A DNA stretch of 48,815 bases from the NCBI GenBank assembly GCA_001275005.1, contig JWZX01003135.1, forward strand, positions 1 through 48,815, read 5' to 3'. The notes beneath the pieces are model-generated. The model made no database searches, was not told the DNA's origin, and saw only the letters and a program-made list of their open reading frames with translations. Shown here piece by piece: positions 1 through 10,878 of the stretch; the stretch's first letter is position 1, and the number at the start of each line of letters is the position of its first letter. Source of the DNA: Chrysochromulina tobinii. Lineage: Eukaryota > Haptophyta > Prymnesiales > Chrysochromulinaceae. A program made the position numbers and the translations under genes.

Positions 1-570
1 AGCTTCTTCGGCCAAGCGGTCCTTCACATGCAATTCACACACGCGGACACGCGGCGTGCGATTCTGGAGTCGCTGCATTGGTGGAAGGCCCCTCCGGCCG
101 CCGCCTCGGCCGCCGCCGCCACGACCGCCGCCTCGGCCGCCGCCTCCTCCTCCGCCTCCCCCTCCGCCTCCGCCGCCGCCGCGCCGTTGCCCAGCACGGC
201 GCCGTTGCTTCGCACGACGAGCTGCGCGGCGCTTGCGAGCGGGAGCGCCGTCGTGAGCGGTGCCGGCATGCTCGCGGGCGTCGTGCTGAGCTCCGCCCTC
301 GCTCCCTCTGCCCTCATCTGCCTCCTCCCCGGCCACCAACCCAACCAGCCAGTCGCACTGCCGCTGCCCTCCCCGGCCGAGCCCAGCCACTGCCCGTGCT
401 GCTGGCGAGTCGATGCACTGCAGCAGGCGGCGGCGCGGGGCGCGGACGGCGGCGGCGCGGCGCTCAGCGCGGCGCTCGCGTCCAGTCCGCAGGCAGCGGC
501 CGCGGAATCCAAGGCGCTACGCAAGGCGGCGCGCTACTCGGGCTGCCGCATCTGGCGAAGGTACGCGTGA
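1..570 (+). CDS. 3' end of an Ala-rich protein, unknown function (partial)
   Basis: The frame is open from base 1 and stops at 568-570, so the 5' part lies outside the window. The first 40 residues (SFFGQAVLHMQFTHAD..., then ILESLHWWKAPP) have a mixed composition like real coding sequence. They are followed by an Ala/Ser/Pro-rich stretch made largely of GCC-type triplets, then a mixed tail with a CPCCWR motif. No domain is recognised. An antisense frame (24-524) is also open but is Ala-rich throughout and has no natural 5' context, so the plus frame is preferred. The GCC-repeat part could equally be untranslated or spliced out. Confidence 0.4.
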   Translation, partial: SFFGQAVLHMQFTHADTRRAILESLHWWKAPPAAASAAAATTAASAAASSSASPSASAAAAPLPSTAPLLRTTSCAALASGSAVVSGAGMLAGVVLSSALAPSALICLLPGHQPNQPVALPLPSPAEPSHCPCCWRVDALQQAAARGADGGGAALSAALASSPQAAAAESKALRKAARYSGCRIWRRYA

Positions 571-770
571 GCGCCACGAGTACAGTGGGTTATGTTAGAG
601 TGAGGTCTGAGGTGCAACTTGATGGACGTGAAGAAAACCGACTCTTGCTTGCCGATGGAGGGGACACAACGCATGATCGTCCTTTTCCCCACAACAAGTC
701 TTCATGGCTAGGGGGGCTTTCCCACGCAGTTCCACACTGAACTGGCATCGAGGGCAGCAGTTTCTTTGCG

Positions 771-3700
771 ATGGGCGCGGGCGCCTCAGCTTTGCGACGG
801 ACACGAGGAGAGAGCCCGGACGCGGATATCAAGGCCGCCTACGAAGGTGCATCGGCAGATGAGCGATCGGCCTTCCTCGTCAAAGTGGGCGATCAAGAAA
901 AGATGAAGCTGGCGAGCCTCGGCCTTGACGTCTCGAAGGCAGCTCAGTCTGGAAACGAATCGTTCCCGTCGCACCCGTCGAGCAGCCAGACCGCTCGGGG
1001 GCCAGACGAAGTCACCGCCAGCTTGGCCGCCCTCGGATTGGATCGGTACGCTCCTGCGTTCAGAGAGCTTGGGTACGACGATCTGGACTACCTCAAGAGT
1101 TCGTCCCAGGAGGAGCTTCTGCAGGTCGCAAAGAGGGTTCATATGCTCGAGGGTCACGCCGTCAGGTGGGTCAGATCGCTGAGCGGGACTGCGGCGTCGC
1201 TCGAAACGGTGGCGCTGGCGCTTTCGGCCCCTGGTTCCGCGGAGCAGGTCAGAGATCTGCCGGTGCAAGCGCCCCCCAATGACGACGAGGAGGGGGAGCG
1301 CAGCATCGTTCTCTGGTTCATCAAGGCCGACAAGCTTCGGGGCTGCGATGATCGGGTGCTGCCCAGGTTCCAGGACCTGCAGCGCCAGAGGCCCGACTGG
1401 TTTGTCGAGAAAGAGATCACTCTCGAGGGCGCGTGCAAGCACGAGTACGCGGACGAAGTGCTTGCCGTCTCGCACCGCTGGGAGCAGGAAGCTGAGCCGG
1501 ACACGGAGGGCAAACAGTTCATGGCCATGTGTGTATACGTGCGCGGCAAGCCGGCCATCAAACTCGTCTGGGTCGACTTTTCGTGCGCGCCACAGAAGGA
1601 GCGTACCCCGGCCGAGGAGCTCGTCTTCGGGCGTACCCTGCGCTTCGTCAACCTGCTCTTTCTCGGCTCGAGGGTCCTCATTCTTTGCGACCGGACCTAC
1701 GTCACCCGCTTCTGGACGCTGTTGGAAGCATGGATCTCGATGCAGATGGCGACCATCGACGGCCTCGTGCCCGCTCCGCGCGAGAAGCGGCGCTGTGACA
1801 TCGTACCCATCCACCACGCGAGCGAAGTCACCGTCTTGGAGCTCGAAGCCCTGGTGGCGGGCAAGAGCTTGGATGAGCTCTACGCGATGCTCGACAGCCC
1901 GGACGTTAGCGTGACCAATCAGAATGACAAGGGCCAGCAGCTCGCCAAGCTCTTGGGGCTCGACGATCAGGTCAAGCGCAAGATGACGCTCGCCGTCGGA
2001 GCCCCGAGGCCATCACATGGTGGTGCGGGCGTGGGCACGGGCGCAGATTCGCCGGCGCCCCCGAAGGACAAGCGGCTGAAGCGGCTGGTCGAGCAGGTGA
2101 GCAGCGGCAGCTTGGATGCGGCCGGCGCGCTGGCTGACATGCGCGAAAACGAGTCGCTGGTGGCGATTGCGAGGGTGGGCGGAATCGTGCCGCTAGTGGC
2201 GCTGCTCACGGCCCAAGACCCAGCGGCCAGGGCGGAGGCGGCGCGCGCGCTGCGGAGCCTTGCGATAAACGCCGAGAACAAGGTCTCGATCGTGCAGGCG
2301 GGCGCCATCGCGCCGCTCGTGACGCTGCTGAAGAGCGGCACGGATGACCAAAAGGAGCAGGCGGCGGGGGCGCTGCGGAACCTCGCGTTGAGAAACGCCG
2401 AGAACCAGGTCTTGATCGCGCAGGCTGGGGCCTTCGCGCCGCTCGTGACGCTGGTGCAGAGCGGTACGGATGGCCAAAAGGAGAACGCGGCGGATGCGCT
2501 GCGTTGTCTCGCGTTCAAAAACGCCGAGAACCAGGTCTTGTTCGCGCAGGCTGGCGCCATCGTGCCGCTCGTGACGCTGGTGAAGAGCGGCACGGATAGC
2601 CAAAAGGAGTACGCGGCGGATGCGCTGCGTTGTCTCGCGTACAACAACGAAGAGAACCAGTTCTTGATCGCGCAGGCTGGCGCCATCGCACCGCTCGTGA
2701 CGCTGGTGCAGAGCGGCACGGATCGCCAAAAGGATATCGCGGCGGGTGCGCTGTTTTTCCTCGCGGACATCGCCGAGAACAAGGTCTTGATCGCTCAGGC
2801 TGGGGCCATCACCGCGCCGCTCGTGACGCTGCTGAGTGGCACGGGTGGCCAAAAGGAGAAGGCGGCGGGTGCGCTGAAGAACCTCGCGTACAACAACGCC
2901 AAGAACCAGGTCTTGATCGCGCAGGCTGGCGCCATCGCACCGCTCGTGACGCTGGTGCAGAGCGGCACGGATGGCCAAAAGGAGAACGCGGCGGGTGCGC
3001 TGCGGAACCTCGCGGACATCGCCGAGAACCAGGTCTTGATCGCGCAGGCTGGGGCCATCACCGCGCCGCTTGTGACGCTGGAGCAGAGCGGCACGGCTCG
3101 CGAAAAGGAGATCGCGGCGGGTGCGCTGCGGAACCTCGCGGACATCGCCGAGAACCAGGTCTTGATCGCGCAGGCTGGGGCCATCTCTGAGGCGCTGGCG
3201 CTTTTGGACCCTGGCGACGTTGGGGTGCCGCGCGTGTGCCAGCAGATCTCTGACCTGCGCCCCCCCCCCAACGACGACGAGGGGGAGGAGCGCATCGTTC
3301 TTTGGTTCATCAAGGCCGACAAGATTCGGGACTGCGATGATCAGAAGCTGCCCAGGTTCCAGGACCTGCAGCGCGAAAGGCCCGACTGGTTTGAAGAAAA
3401 GGAGATCACTTCTGAGGGCGCGTGCGCGCACGAGTACGCGGACGAAGTGCTCGCCGTCTCGCACCGCTGGGAGCAGCCAGATGAGCCGGACACGCAGGGC
3501 AAACAGTTCGCCGCCATGCGTGCGTACGTGGGCGGCAAACCTGCCATCAAACACGTCTGGGTCGACTTTTCGTGCGCGCCACAGAAGGAGCGTACCCCGG
3601 CCGAGGAGCGCGTCTTCGAGCGTACCCTGCGCTTCTTCTCCCTGCTCTTTCTCGGCTCGAGGGTCCTCATTCTTTGCGACCGGACCTACACCACCCGCTT

Positions 3701-5195
3701 CTGGACGCTGTTGGAAGCATGGATCTCGATGCAGATGGCGACCATCGACGGCCTCGTGCCCGCTCCGCGCGAGAAGCGGCGCTGTGACATCGTGCCCATC
3801 CACCTCGCGAGCGAAGTCACCGTCTCAGAGCTCGAGACCCTGGTGGCGGGCAAGAGCTTGGATCAGCTCTACGCGATGCTCGAGAGCCCGGACATTCAGG
3901 TGACCAATCAGAAGGACAAGGGCCAGCAGCTCGCCAAGCTCTTGACGCTCGACGATCAGGTCAGACCGGTTGTGCGCAAGATGGCGCCGCTGACGCTCAC
4001 GCTCGCCGGCGGAGCCCCGAGGCCATCACATGGTGGTGCGGGCGTGGGCATGGGCGCAGATTCGCCGGCGCCCTCGAAGGACGAGCGGCTGCAGCGGCTG
4101 GTCGAGCAGGTGCGCAACGGCAGCGCGGATGCGGCCGGCGCGCTGGCTGACATGCGCGAAAACGAGTCGCGGGTGGCGATTGCGAGGGCGCGCGGAATCG
4201 TGCCACTCGTGGCGCTGCTCACGGCCCAAGACCCAGCGGCCAGGGCGGAGGCGGCGCGCGCGCTGCGGAGCCTTGCGATAAACGCCGAGAACAAGGTCTC
4301 GATCGAGCAGGCTGGCGCCATCGCGCCGCTCGTGACGCTGCTGAAGAGCGGCACGGATGACCAAAAGGAGCAGGCGGCGGGGGCGCTGCGGAACCTCGCG
4401 GTGAAAAACGCCGAGAACCAGGAAAAGATCGCGCAGGCTGGGGCCATCGCGCCGCTCGTCACACTGGTGCAGAGCGGTACGGATGGCCAAAAGGAGAACG
4501 CGGCGGGGGCGCTGCGGAACCTCGCGTTCATCCCCAAGAACCAGGTCTTGATCGAGCAGGCTGGCGCCATCGTGCCGCTCGTGACGCTGGTGAAGAGCGG
4601 CACGGATAGCCAAAAGGAGTACGCGGCGGGTACGCTGCGGAGCCTCGCGGCGAAAAACGCCGAGAACCAGGAAAAGATCGCGCAGGCTGGCGCCATCGCA
4701 CCGCTCGTCACACTGGTGCAGAGCGGCACGGATCGCCAAAAGGAGAACGCGGCGGGTGCGCTGCGGAACCTCGCGGAAATCGCCGAGAACAAGGTCTTGA
4801 TCGCTCAGGCTGGGGCCATCACCGCGCCGCTCGTGACGCTGCTGAAGAGCGGCACGGGTGGCCAAAAGGAGAAGGCGGCGGCTGCGCTGAAGAACCTCGC
4901 GTACAACAACGCCAAGAACCAGGTCTTGATCGCGCAGGCTGGCGCCATCGCACCGCTCGTGACGCTGGTGCAGAGCGGCACGGATGGCCAAAAGGATTAC
5001 GCGGCGGGTGCACTGCAGAACCTCGCGCTCCACGCCGAGAACCAGGTCTTGTTCGCGCAGGCTGGCGCCATCGCGCCGCTCGTGAAGATGGAGCAGAGCG
5101 GCACGGATCGCCAAAAGGATTACGCGGCGGGTGCACTGCAGAACCTCGCGCTCCACGCCGAGAACCAGGTCTTGATCGAGCAGGCTGGTGGCTAA
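771..5195 (+). CDS. SAM domain + twice-repeated [TIR/HET-like domain + ARM repeats] protein
   Basis: A 1474-residue intronless ORF. It begins MGAGAS, which fits the N-myristoylation pattern (Gly2, Ser6), so membrane attachment is likely. Residues about 81-138 form a SAM domain. Next comes a domain with VSHRW (S234-W237), VWVDFSCAPQKER, SRVLILCDRTY and FWTLLEAW (E319). This strand/helix order resembles TIR or fungal HET effector domains; the assignment is by pattern only. Then come about eight 42-residue ARM repeats (IAQAGAIAPLVTL..., GTDGQKENAAGALRNLA) at about 437-805. From residue ~832 the effector-like domain recurs (E982; offset 663 residues), again followed by about eight ARM repeats in the same order of variants (DDQ, DGQ, DSQ, DRQ, GGQ). 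The protein stops abruptly within the next repeat (QAGG). SAM and ARM suggest oligomerisation and ligand or partner sensing. The combination recalls SARM1-type cell-death or immunity proteins, but function is inferred. Confidence 0.85.
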   Translation: MGAGASALRRTRGESPDADIKAAYEGASADERSAFLVKVGDQEKMKLASLGLDVSKAAQSGNESFPSHPSSSQTARGPDEVTASLAALGLDRYAPAFRELGYDDLDYLKSSSQEELLQVAKRVHMLEGHAVRWVRSLSGTAASLETVALALSAPGSAEQVRDLPVQAPPNDDEEGERSIVLWFIKADKLRGCDDRVLPRFQDLQRQRPDWFVEKEITLEGACKHEYADEVLAVSHRWEQEAEPDTEGKQFMAMCVYVRGKPAIKLVWVDFSCAPQKERTPAEELVFGRTLRFVNLLFLGSRVLILCDRTYVTRFWTLLEAWISMQMATIDGLVPAPREKRRCDIVPIHHASEVTVLELEALVAGKSLDELYAMLDSPDVSVTNQNDKGQQLAKLLGLDDQVKRKMTLAVGAPRPSHGGAGVGTGADSPAPPKDKRLKRLVEQVSSGSLDAAGALADMRENESLVAIARVGGIVPLVALLTAQDPAARAEAARALRSLAINAENKVSIVQAGAIAPLVTLLKSGTDDQKEQAAGALRNLALRNAENQVLIAQAGAFAPLVTLVQSGTDGQKENAADALRCLAFKNAENQVLFAQAGAIVPLVTLVKSGTDSQKEYAADALRCLAYNNEENQFLIAQAGAIAPLVTLVQSGTDRQKDIAAGALFFLADIAENKVLIAQAGAITAPLVTLLSGTGGQKEKAAGALKNLAYNNAKNQVLIAQAGAIAPLVTLVQSGTDGQKENAAGALRNLADIAENQVLIAQAGAITAPLVTLEQSGTAREKEIAAGALRNLADIAENQVLIAQAGAISEALALLDPGDVGVPRVCQQISDLRPPPNDDEGEERIVLWFIKADKIRDCDDQKLPRFQDLQRERPDWFEEKEITSEGACAHEYADEVLAVSHRWEQPDEPDTQGKQFAAMRAYVGGKPAIKHVWVDFSCAPQKERTPAEERVFERTLRFFSLLFLGSRVLILCDRTYTTRFWTLLEAWISMQMATIDGLVPAPREKRRCDIVPIHLASEVTVSELETLVAGKSLDQLYAMLESPDIQVTNQKDKGQQLAKLLTLDDQVRPVVRKMAPLTLTLAGGAPRPSHGGAGVGMGADSPAPSKDERLQRLVEQVRNGSADAAGALADMRENESRVAIARARGIVPLVALLTAQDPAARAEAARALRSLAINAENKVSIEQAGAIAPLVTLLKSGTDDQKEQAAGALRNLAVKNAENQEKIAQAGAIAPLVTLVQSGTDGQKENAAGALRNLAFIPKNQVLIEQAGAIVPLVTLVKSGTDSQKEYAAGTLRSLAAKNAENQEKIAQAGAIAPLVTLVQSGTDRQKENAAGALRNLAEIAENKVLIAQAGAITAPLVTLLKSGTGGQKEKAAAALKNLAYNNAKNQVLIAQAGAIAPLVTLVQSGTDGQKDYAAGALQNLALHAENQVLFAQAGAIAPLVKMEQSGTDRQKDYAAGALQNLALHAENQVLIEQAGG

Positions 5196-5865
5196 CCCCC
5201 AAGCCACCTTGCCATGGTCGTGCCTCCGCTGCCGCGCACGTCGGCATGTGGGCGCATCGGCATGTGGACGCGGCGGCTCCTCGCGCCGCTCGAGCAGCAC
5301 GCGCCTGGCCGGCTGTTGTACGTGCTGTCGAGGTCGCTGCGTATGGCGTTACTTACACTGATGGTCGCTGCTGTGGTGACGCTGGCGATGATGCTGGTGG
5401 GTAGAGAGAGGGGTCTGTGCGTTGAGAGAGAGGGTCGCCGGTCGGCACTGTGTGCAGATAGACAACCGTACAGGAGTGGTTATTCTTATTGCTGTGTCAG
5501 CTGTGGCCTGTGCGCGGACCTGCAGCAAATTGTTTCAAGGTTGAAGTTTCGCAGCGCACCTTAGAAACAAGAATGAAGAAAGCTAGAATTATTTTTGAGA
5601 CCGATGTGTCTGTTCCTGTCTCCAATTTTGCTGTCTCCACGGCTTTCGAGTTTCGTGAAATCGTGACCAAGTGAGGGCCCCCTATTCACACGAATCACAC
5701 CGAGCCTATTACCGAGCCATTCCCTTTCCCATTGATGACTTGACTAGACTTGACTAGACTTGACTAGACTTGCCTTGACTTGACTTGACTTGACATGCCT
5801 TGGCTTGCGTTGTGACTGTTCGACGTTCTTGAGGAATTTGCAACTCTCGCGAAGTGGACGTCCAC
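5196..5865. other. intergenic, no gene seen
   Basis: The spacer between two plus-strand genes has lower GC than its neighbours. A 116-codon frame at 5214-5564 has no recognisable features and is not called. The only structure seen is the pentanucleotide array at 5733-5794. The next gene's frame is open from a GTG at 5854, but the first ATG is at 5866. Confidence 0.6.
5733..5794 (+). repeat. (CTTGA)n pentanucleotide array in the 5' flank
   Basis: Tandem TTGAC/TAGAC units, imperfect at first (TTGACTAGAC) and then regular (CTTGACTTGACTTGACTTG). The array ends 71 bases before the ATG of the following gene. A similar array in the same transcriptional orientation precedes the channel gene at 37192 at the same spacing. 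It could be a promoter or 5' UTR element, or simple-repeat slippage. Confidence 0.7.
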
Positions 5866-8201
5866 ATGGCGGCTGTCACATGGCGTGTCGCTTCTGGGGC
5901 CCCGCCATCGCCGCAGGCCTCGCCCCCTATGCGACGGGCCTCGCGCGACTCGCCGCAGGCCTCGCCCGAAGAAGCCTCCGTCGCGCCATGGCGCGAGGAT
6001 GAGGACTTCCGCCTCGCCGCCGCCGCTAGCCGTGCCACGGAGGCGGACGAGGACGCCCGCCCGTCGCTCGCCGAGCTCGAGGCGCGGCTCAAGGCCGAGA
6101 GGCGGAAGTCGAAGCTTGCGCTCCGCGCATCGATCGGCAGGCCACGAGGCTCGAAGCAATTCGAGACCGAGGAGGCGCTCGCGATCAGGCGCGAGCTGCT
6201 CACGCATCCCGACATCCTCTCCGTGCTCGAACTGCTCTGGTTCTGCGCGAATACGGACGACTCCGACGCGATCATCGACAAGGCCGAGTACACGGTGATG
6301 CATCGCAAGATCACGCTCACGCTCGAGGCCTCGAACGTGACCCCGCGTGAGGAACACATGATGGTCGAGATCGACTGGGAGCGGGATTCCGAGGGCAAGC
6401 CAGGGCTCGACCGCGACCGCTTCTACTGGACGTGGTTCGAGCTCGCGGACATGTACACGCCCTCGCTCGAGGCGGAGGCGTACGTCAACTTCCTCGGCAA
6501 CATGCTGCAGTACGTGGTGCGCATGGACGCCGAGGGTACGCCTTCGTGGAAGTTGGACCGCGAGATCATCGAAATGTACTTTGAGCGCAAGCGTGCCAAG
6601 GGGAAGGACTTTGGGATGGACACGACGCTTCCGATGGTGATGACGCGCTGGTACACGCTGCTGCAGGCCGAGCGGGACCGCGAGCGCGAGCAGGAGCGTT
6701 TGCGGCGCGAGGACCTCGAGATGCAATCTCAGATGCAATCTCAGATGCAATCTCGAGCCTCCGAGGAGCCTTCCCCGCGCACAGGCGTCGCCCGAGGCAG
6801 CGTGCTACGCCCTCGCTCCGCGCCGCAATCCGGAGTCATGCGCTCGTCCTTGTTGGCGCCGACGGGGGCGGGGGGCGGCGGCGGCGGCGGCGGTGGCTTG
6901 ATGGGGTTTGGTAACCACTCGTTGCGCGCATCGCTCTGCGGCGGTTGCCGAACCTCGCTGCGCTCGTCGGTGGCGTCCAGCACGGCGCAGTCCTCCGCAG
7001 TGTCCATTGAAAGGGCCAGGCGTGCCTCGGTGCTCGGGGCTCTGCTGAGCGGGCGTGACGCCGACTTGCCGACTGCGGAGCGTATGGCGAGGGCACGAGA
7101 AGAGTTTGAGGCGTACTTGCGGGGCGACGTGGCAGAGGCGCCCGCGCCCGCGCCCGCGCCCGCGCCTGCGCCCGTGTCTGCGCCCGCGCCGGACGCGACG
7201 AGGGCGGCGCTGCGTCGGCAGAAGGTGAGCGCGGAGGAGCGCGTCTTCGCCGAGTTTCGAGGCAAGGCGGAGGATGCTGCTGCCGAGCTGCGAGCGGAAT
7301 TGGCGGCGGCGCGGATGGCTCGGGGCATGCCCGCGACGGTGCCGGCGCCTGTCCCGCAGCGGGAGGCGGAGGCGGAGGCGGAGGCGGACGAGGACATGGT
7401 GGAGGTGAGGCCTCCGACGCCTTCGCGGCCGCCCTCACCTTCCTCATTCAAAGAGTCCGCGATCGCGCCGAGATGGGCACAGATCGATGAGGAACCCTTA
7501 CCGGACGAGGTCGAGACGTTGACGAATCCGGACGTGGACGAACCCGGTGTCGTCCACGTACCGGCCAGTACCCCCGCCGCCACCCCCGCCGCCATCCCCG
7601 CCGACTCCGTATCCGCGGCCGACGCGCCATCGGACGCGCGATTGGCTGCGCCCGTTGCTGCCGCTGCCTCGCCCAACGCCGCCGATGCCCCCCGGCGGGA
7701 GGCACGCGCTTGTATTGAGGCGCGCGTGCCATACGCGCCCACGATGGCGCCGACGATCACGGGCGCGGTGACTCCCTCCCTAGCCCAGATGGCGCATTCG
7801 AATCACTTGCACGAGCTGAAGGAGCGCATCAACGAGCTCAGGGCGAGATCGGGTGAGCTCAAGGTACGCAAGGAAGCCACCGCCAGAGCCACCGGTCGGC
7901 CGACGACGACGGCGCCCCGGGCACCAGGCACCGGTAGGGCGCCGGGCGCGCCGTCGCCGCGCTCTGGCCTTGCCTCGCGTGACCCCCGCTTCGCGGCGCA
8001 TAAGGTCGACCCCGACTCGTTGTTCATTGAGGTTGCCCCGGCGACGTCGTCGATCAACCCTCGCGCCTCGTTCAGCTGGAGCACCGGCCCGCGCACCGCT
8101 CTCCCGTGGGAGGTCGCCCCTCCGCCCATGGAGCCCTGGGGCAGTGCGCAGCTCGCGCCATCTCGCCATCAGTCGCCGCCTCGTTCTCCAGATGCGTCGT
8201 C

Positions 8202-8236
<35 letters not shown>

Positions 8237-10221
8237 GCCTGCACGTCAGCTCGTCGCAGCTGCAGCCACAACGACGCGACCCCTTCGTGCAGCGCCCCCT
8301 GTGGCAGACCGTCTCCCCCGATCGGTCAGCCGAGAGCACGCCCGCACCATACGGAGCTCCGACGGACCGCACGGTACGTCCTCTCTGGCAGGTCCTCGCG
8401 CCCGACGGCGGCGCCGAGCGTAAGCAGTACGAGCACTACAAGCCACCAACGGACGCCCGCGCTGGCCCGCCGATCCCGACGTCGTTTGATGGAGGGAGCA
8501 AGACCAGCGGCCCGCGCTTCAGTGCCTCCACCATGCCGCGCTTCGCGCCGCCGCCGGCGGCTGCGACGCAGACGCCCGGGCCCGGCGCGTACCTGTCGCA
8601 GGGGACGCTTGTGATTCGTCCAGGCTCGCCCGTCGAGAGCCATACCGCCGCGTACGCGGCCGTGAGCATGCAGTTCAGCGAGCCTCGGTGTGCGGACCCG
8701 CCCGCGGCCGCCACGCCCGGCCCGGGGGCGTACAATGTGACTGGCGGCCCGTCGCGTCCCAACCGTCCAGCGCCAGCGCCCCACCCGATCCGAACGACCA
8801 TCACTGTGCGACCTCCTACTACGACGTCCAACGAGGGAGGTACCGGTACGGCGGCGGAGGACCTCGCCGTCGATGGTGCGCCATTTTCGCCGACCACGCC
8901 GCATGTGCTGAACCGGCTGGCGGCGGATATTGCGGCGGCGGCGGCCTCGGCCATCGCCGAAGCACCGGCGCTCGCTCAGGACGGCGCTCAGGACGGCGCC
9001 GCCGCACAGCCATCGCATCGCGCCGCGCCGTCGCTGCACGCGGAGATCGAGCGAGCTCTCGACAACAAAGGATCGCTACGCTCACGCATCGTACAGGCTC
9101 TCTCCCGCGCCGTCGACGATCTGCAGCGGCTCCCCGTGCTCCGATTGATCCTGCAGGGTGGGCCGCGCGACTGGTGGGCGCTACCCTTGGTTCTCGACTC
9201 GCGCTGCTCAGCGCGCGAATGGGAAGATGCCACACTGGTGAGGTACGCGGCCGAGCTGCACCGCGCCGCCGTGGGCGCCTCCACAGAAGAGGGGCGGCAG
9301 TCCCTCGGCCATGCGCTGCAGTCGCACCCCCTGCTCACCGGCTTGATCGCGATGATCGCGGCCGACTCGGCCGGCATGCTCGGCGCCGCACGCCGCTGCA
9401 GCGCCCTCGAGCGCCGGCAGCTGAGCCGGATTGCGCTCTCATCAGTCGCGCGTGATCAGGGATCCCCCGCCGCCTTCCTCGCACTCAATCTCGCACTCTG
9501 GCTCGCCGTGCTGCGCGACGTGGAGCTCGAGGCGCAGGTCAAGTCCGCAGGAGATGCTGCGTTCGCGGTACAGCCGTCGAGCGGATTGCGTCTGCGAGGC
9601 GACTTGTACGCGGAGGCGAAGCAGTCCCTCAAGCAGCGGCCGCACAGTGCGCGCGCGCCGAGCAGCGGTGCCCACTACGGCGCGCACGCCCACGGCACGC
9701 GCCCGGGCACGGAGTTTCGTCAGAACCTCAATCTCGCTCAATCCCCGGGCACGGAGTTTCGTCAGAACCGTCTCAACGGGCATGTCGCCCATGACGACGT
9801 TCGGCTCGACGGCCATGAGGACGTCGCCGCCGCGGTTGCCGCCGAGAAGGCCGCCGCCGTTCCACGCACCAGCCAGTGCATCAGCGGCGGCGGATCGAGC
9901 CCGTTTGCGCTCTCGTCCTTGCAGAGCCACAGCGCCGCGGCACCACGGCGCATCCGTATGGCTCAGATGAGTCTCAGCCAGGTGACGCACAGCCCGCGCC
10001 CTCTGGTCGCGCCGGTGCCCCTCTCGGTGCACGACGCGAAGACGGCGCGCCGGCCTGCGCCGCCCGCGCCCACCAAGCCGGTGCCCCCCACGTTTACCAA
10101 GCCCATCGTCCCGAAGGTGGTCGTCGCCAGCGGCGGCCAGTTGGCGGTCGTCGGCAGTGCTGGCGGCGTCTTCGTGGGCGCCCATCCAGAGTTTCGCCAT
10201 CCGCTGCACGATGTGTGGTGA
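5866..10221 (+). CDS. probable flagellar PGPGAY (STPGR-like) protein with degenerate EF-hand region
   Basis: About 1451 residues from the first ATG. Residues ~100-270 are well folded. They include DILSVLELLWFCANTDDSD and DWERDSEGKPGLDRDRFYW, which look like a pair of EF-hand-type helix-loop-helix units with non-standard loops. A long low-complexity region follows with poly-Gly (~6870), Ala-Pro repeats (~7140-7200) and poly-Gln (~8205-8233). Two TPGPGAY motifs at about residues 903 and 950 match sperm-tail PG-rich (STPGR) repeats, which in known families sit on ciliary microtubules. A second conserved-looking helical region lies near 9030-9560 (SRAVDDLQRLPVLRLIL). A duplicated PGTEFRQN motif sits near 9710-9770. 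An axonemal location is inferred from the motif; biochemical function is unknown. Confidence 0.8.
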
Positions 10222-10878
10222 GACGCAGACGGCTCATGCGACTCATGGCAACTGGACTCTGGAGCGGTCGTTAGCGCGACTACCAGCGCGACCAGCACGA
10301 CACCCAACAAATCCTGTTAAGGTAGAAGTACAGCTTACTCAGGGACATCTGTATTCTGTTGTAGAAGAACAGAAGTGCGGAAAGTCAAGGTGCGTAGTAT
10401 TAACAATTAAGTAAATCTATACGGGCCGGGACGGGGGCCGAGTTAGCCGAAGCGCGTTCCGGTACCGTCCGGTAGGTTCTCGGCGCGGGAGCGGGGAGGC
10501 CGAGCCGAGGCGCTTCGAGGCGCGGCTCGCCTGGGATACATTCCACTTTCCGGTTTCCACGGGCGACCTTTCTAACCACAGCGCAGCAACACATCATGCA
10601 CATGTAATCTGATTGCCTCCTAGCTCCCAGCTACTGGGATTACCAAGGCGCACCACGGGGAGGTGAGCAATCGACGCGCCTCATACTGGGGTAGTGTATC
10701 CGTCCGGTCAGCACTCTGCTGCTTTGCGCCTCACTGTGCTGGGGTAGTGTGTCCGTCCGGTCAGCACTCTGCTGCTTTGCGCCTCACTGCGCTGGCACGT
10801 CACATGGTCTCAGCGCTGGCACATCACATGGTCTCATCACTCATGGTCTCACTTTCTCACACACAATGCTGAAGCGCC
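10222..10878. other. convergent intergenic region
   Basis: The 3' flanks of a plus-strand and a minus-strand gene meet here. No convincing ORF is present. It holds one 53-bp tandem duplication (10686-10791) and two shorter copies of GCTGGCACRTCACATGG around 10791-10835. Confidence 0.6.
10686..10791. repeat. two tandem copies of a 53-bp unit
   Basis: The unit starting CTGGGGTAGTGT occurs at 10686 and 10739 and differs at only a few positions (GTATCC/GTGTCC; CTGTGCT/CTGCGCT). It lies in the 3' flank of two convergent genes. No function is apparent. Confidence 0.85.

Noticed and set aside
2193..5300. Long minus-strand ORFs opposite the ARM repeats
   Set aside because: Open only because the repeated ARM DNA has no stops in that frame; the translation is a repetitive RHERRDGASLRDQDLVLGV-type shadow.
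5214..5564. 116-codon plus-strand ORF after the ARM gene
   Set aside because: No features beyond a weak hydrophobic stretch; probably 3' UTR.
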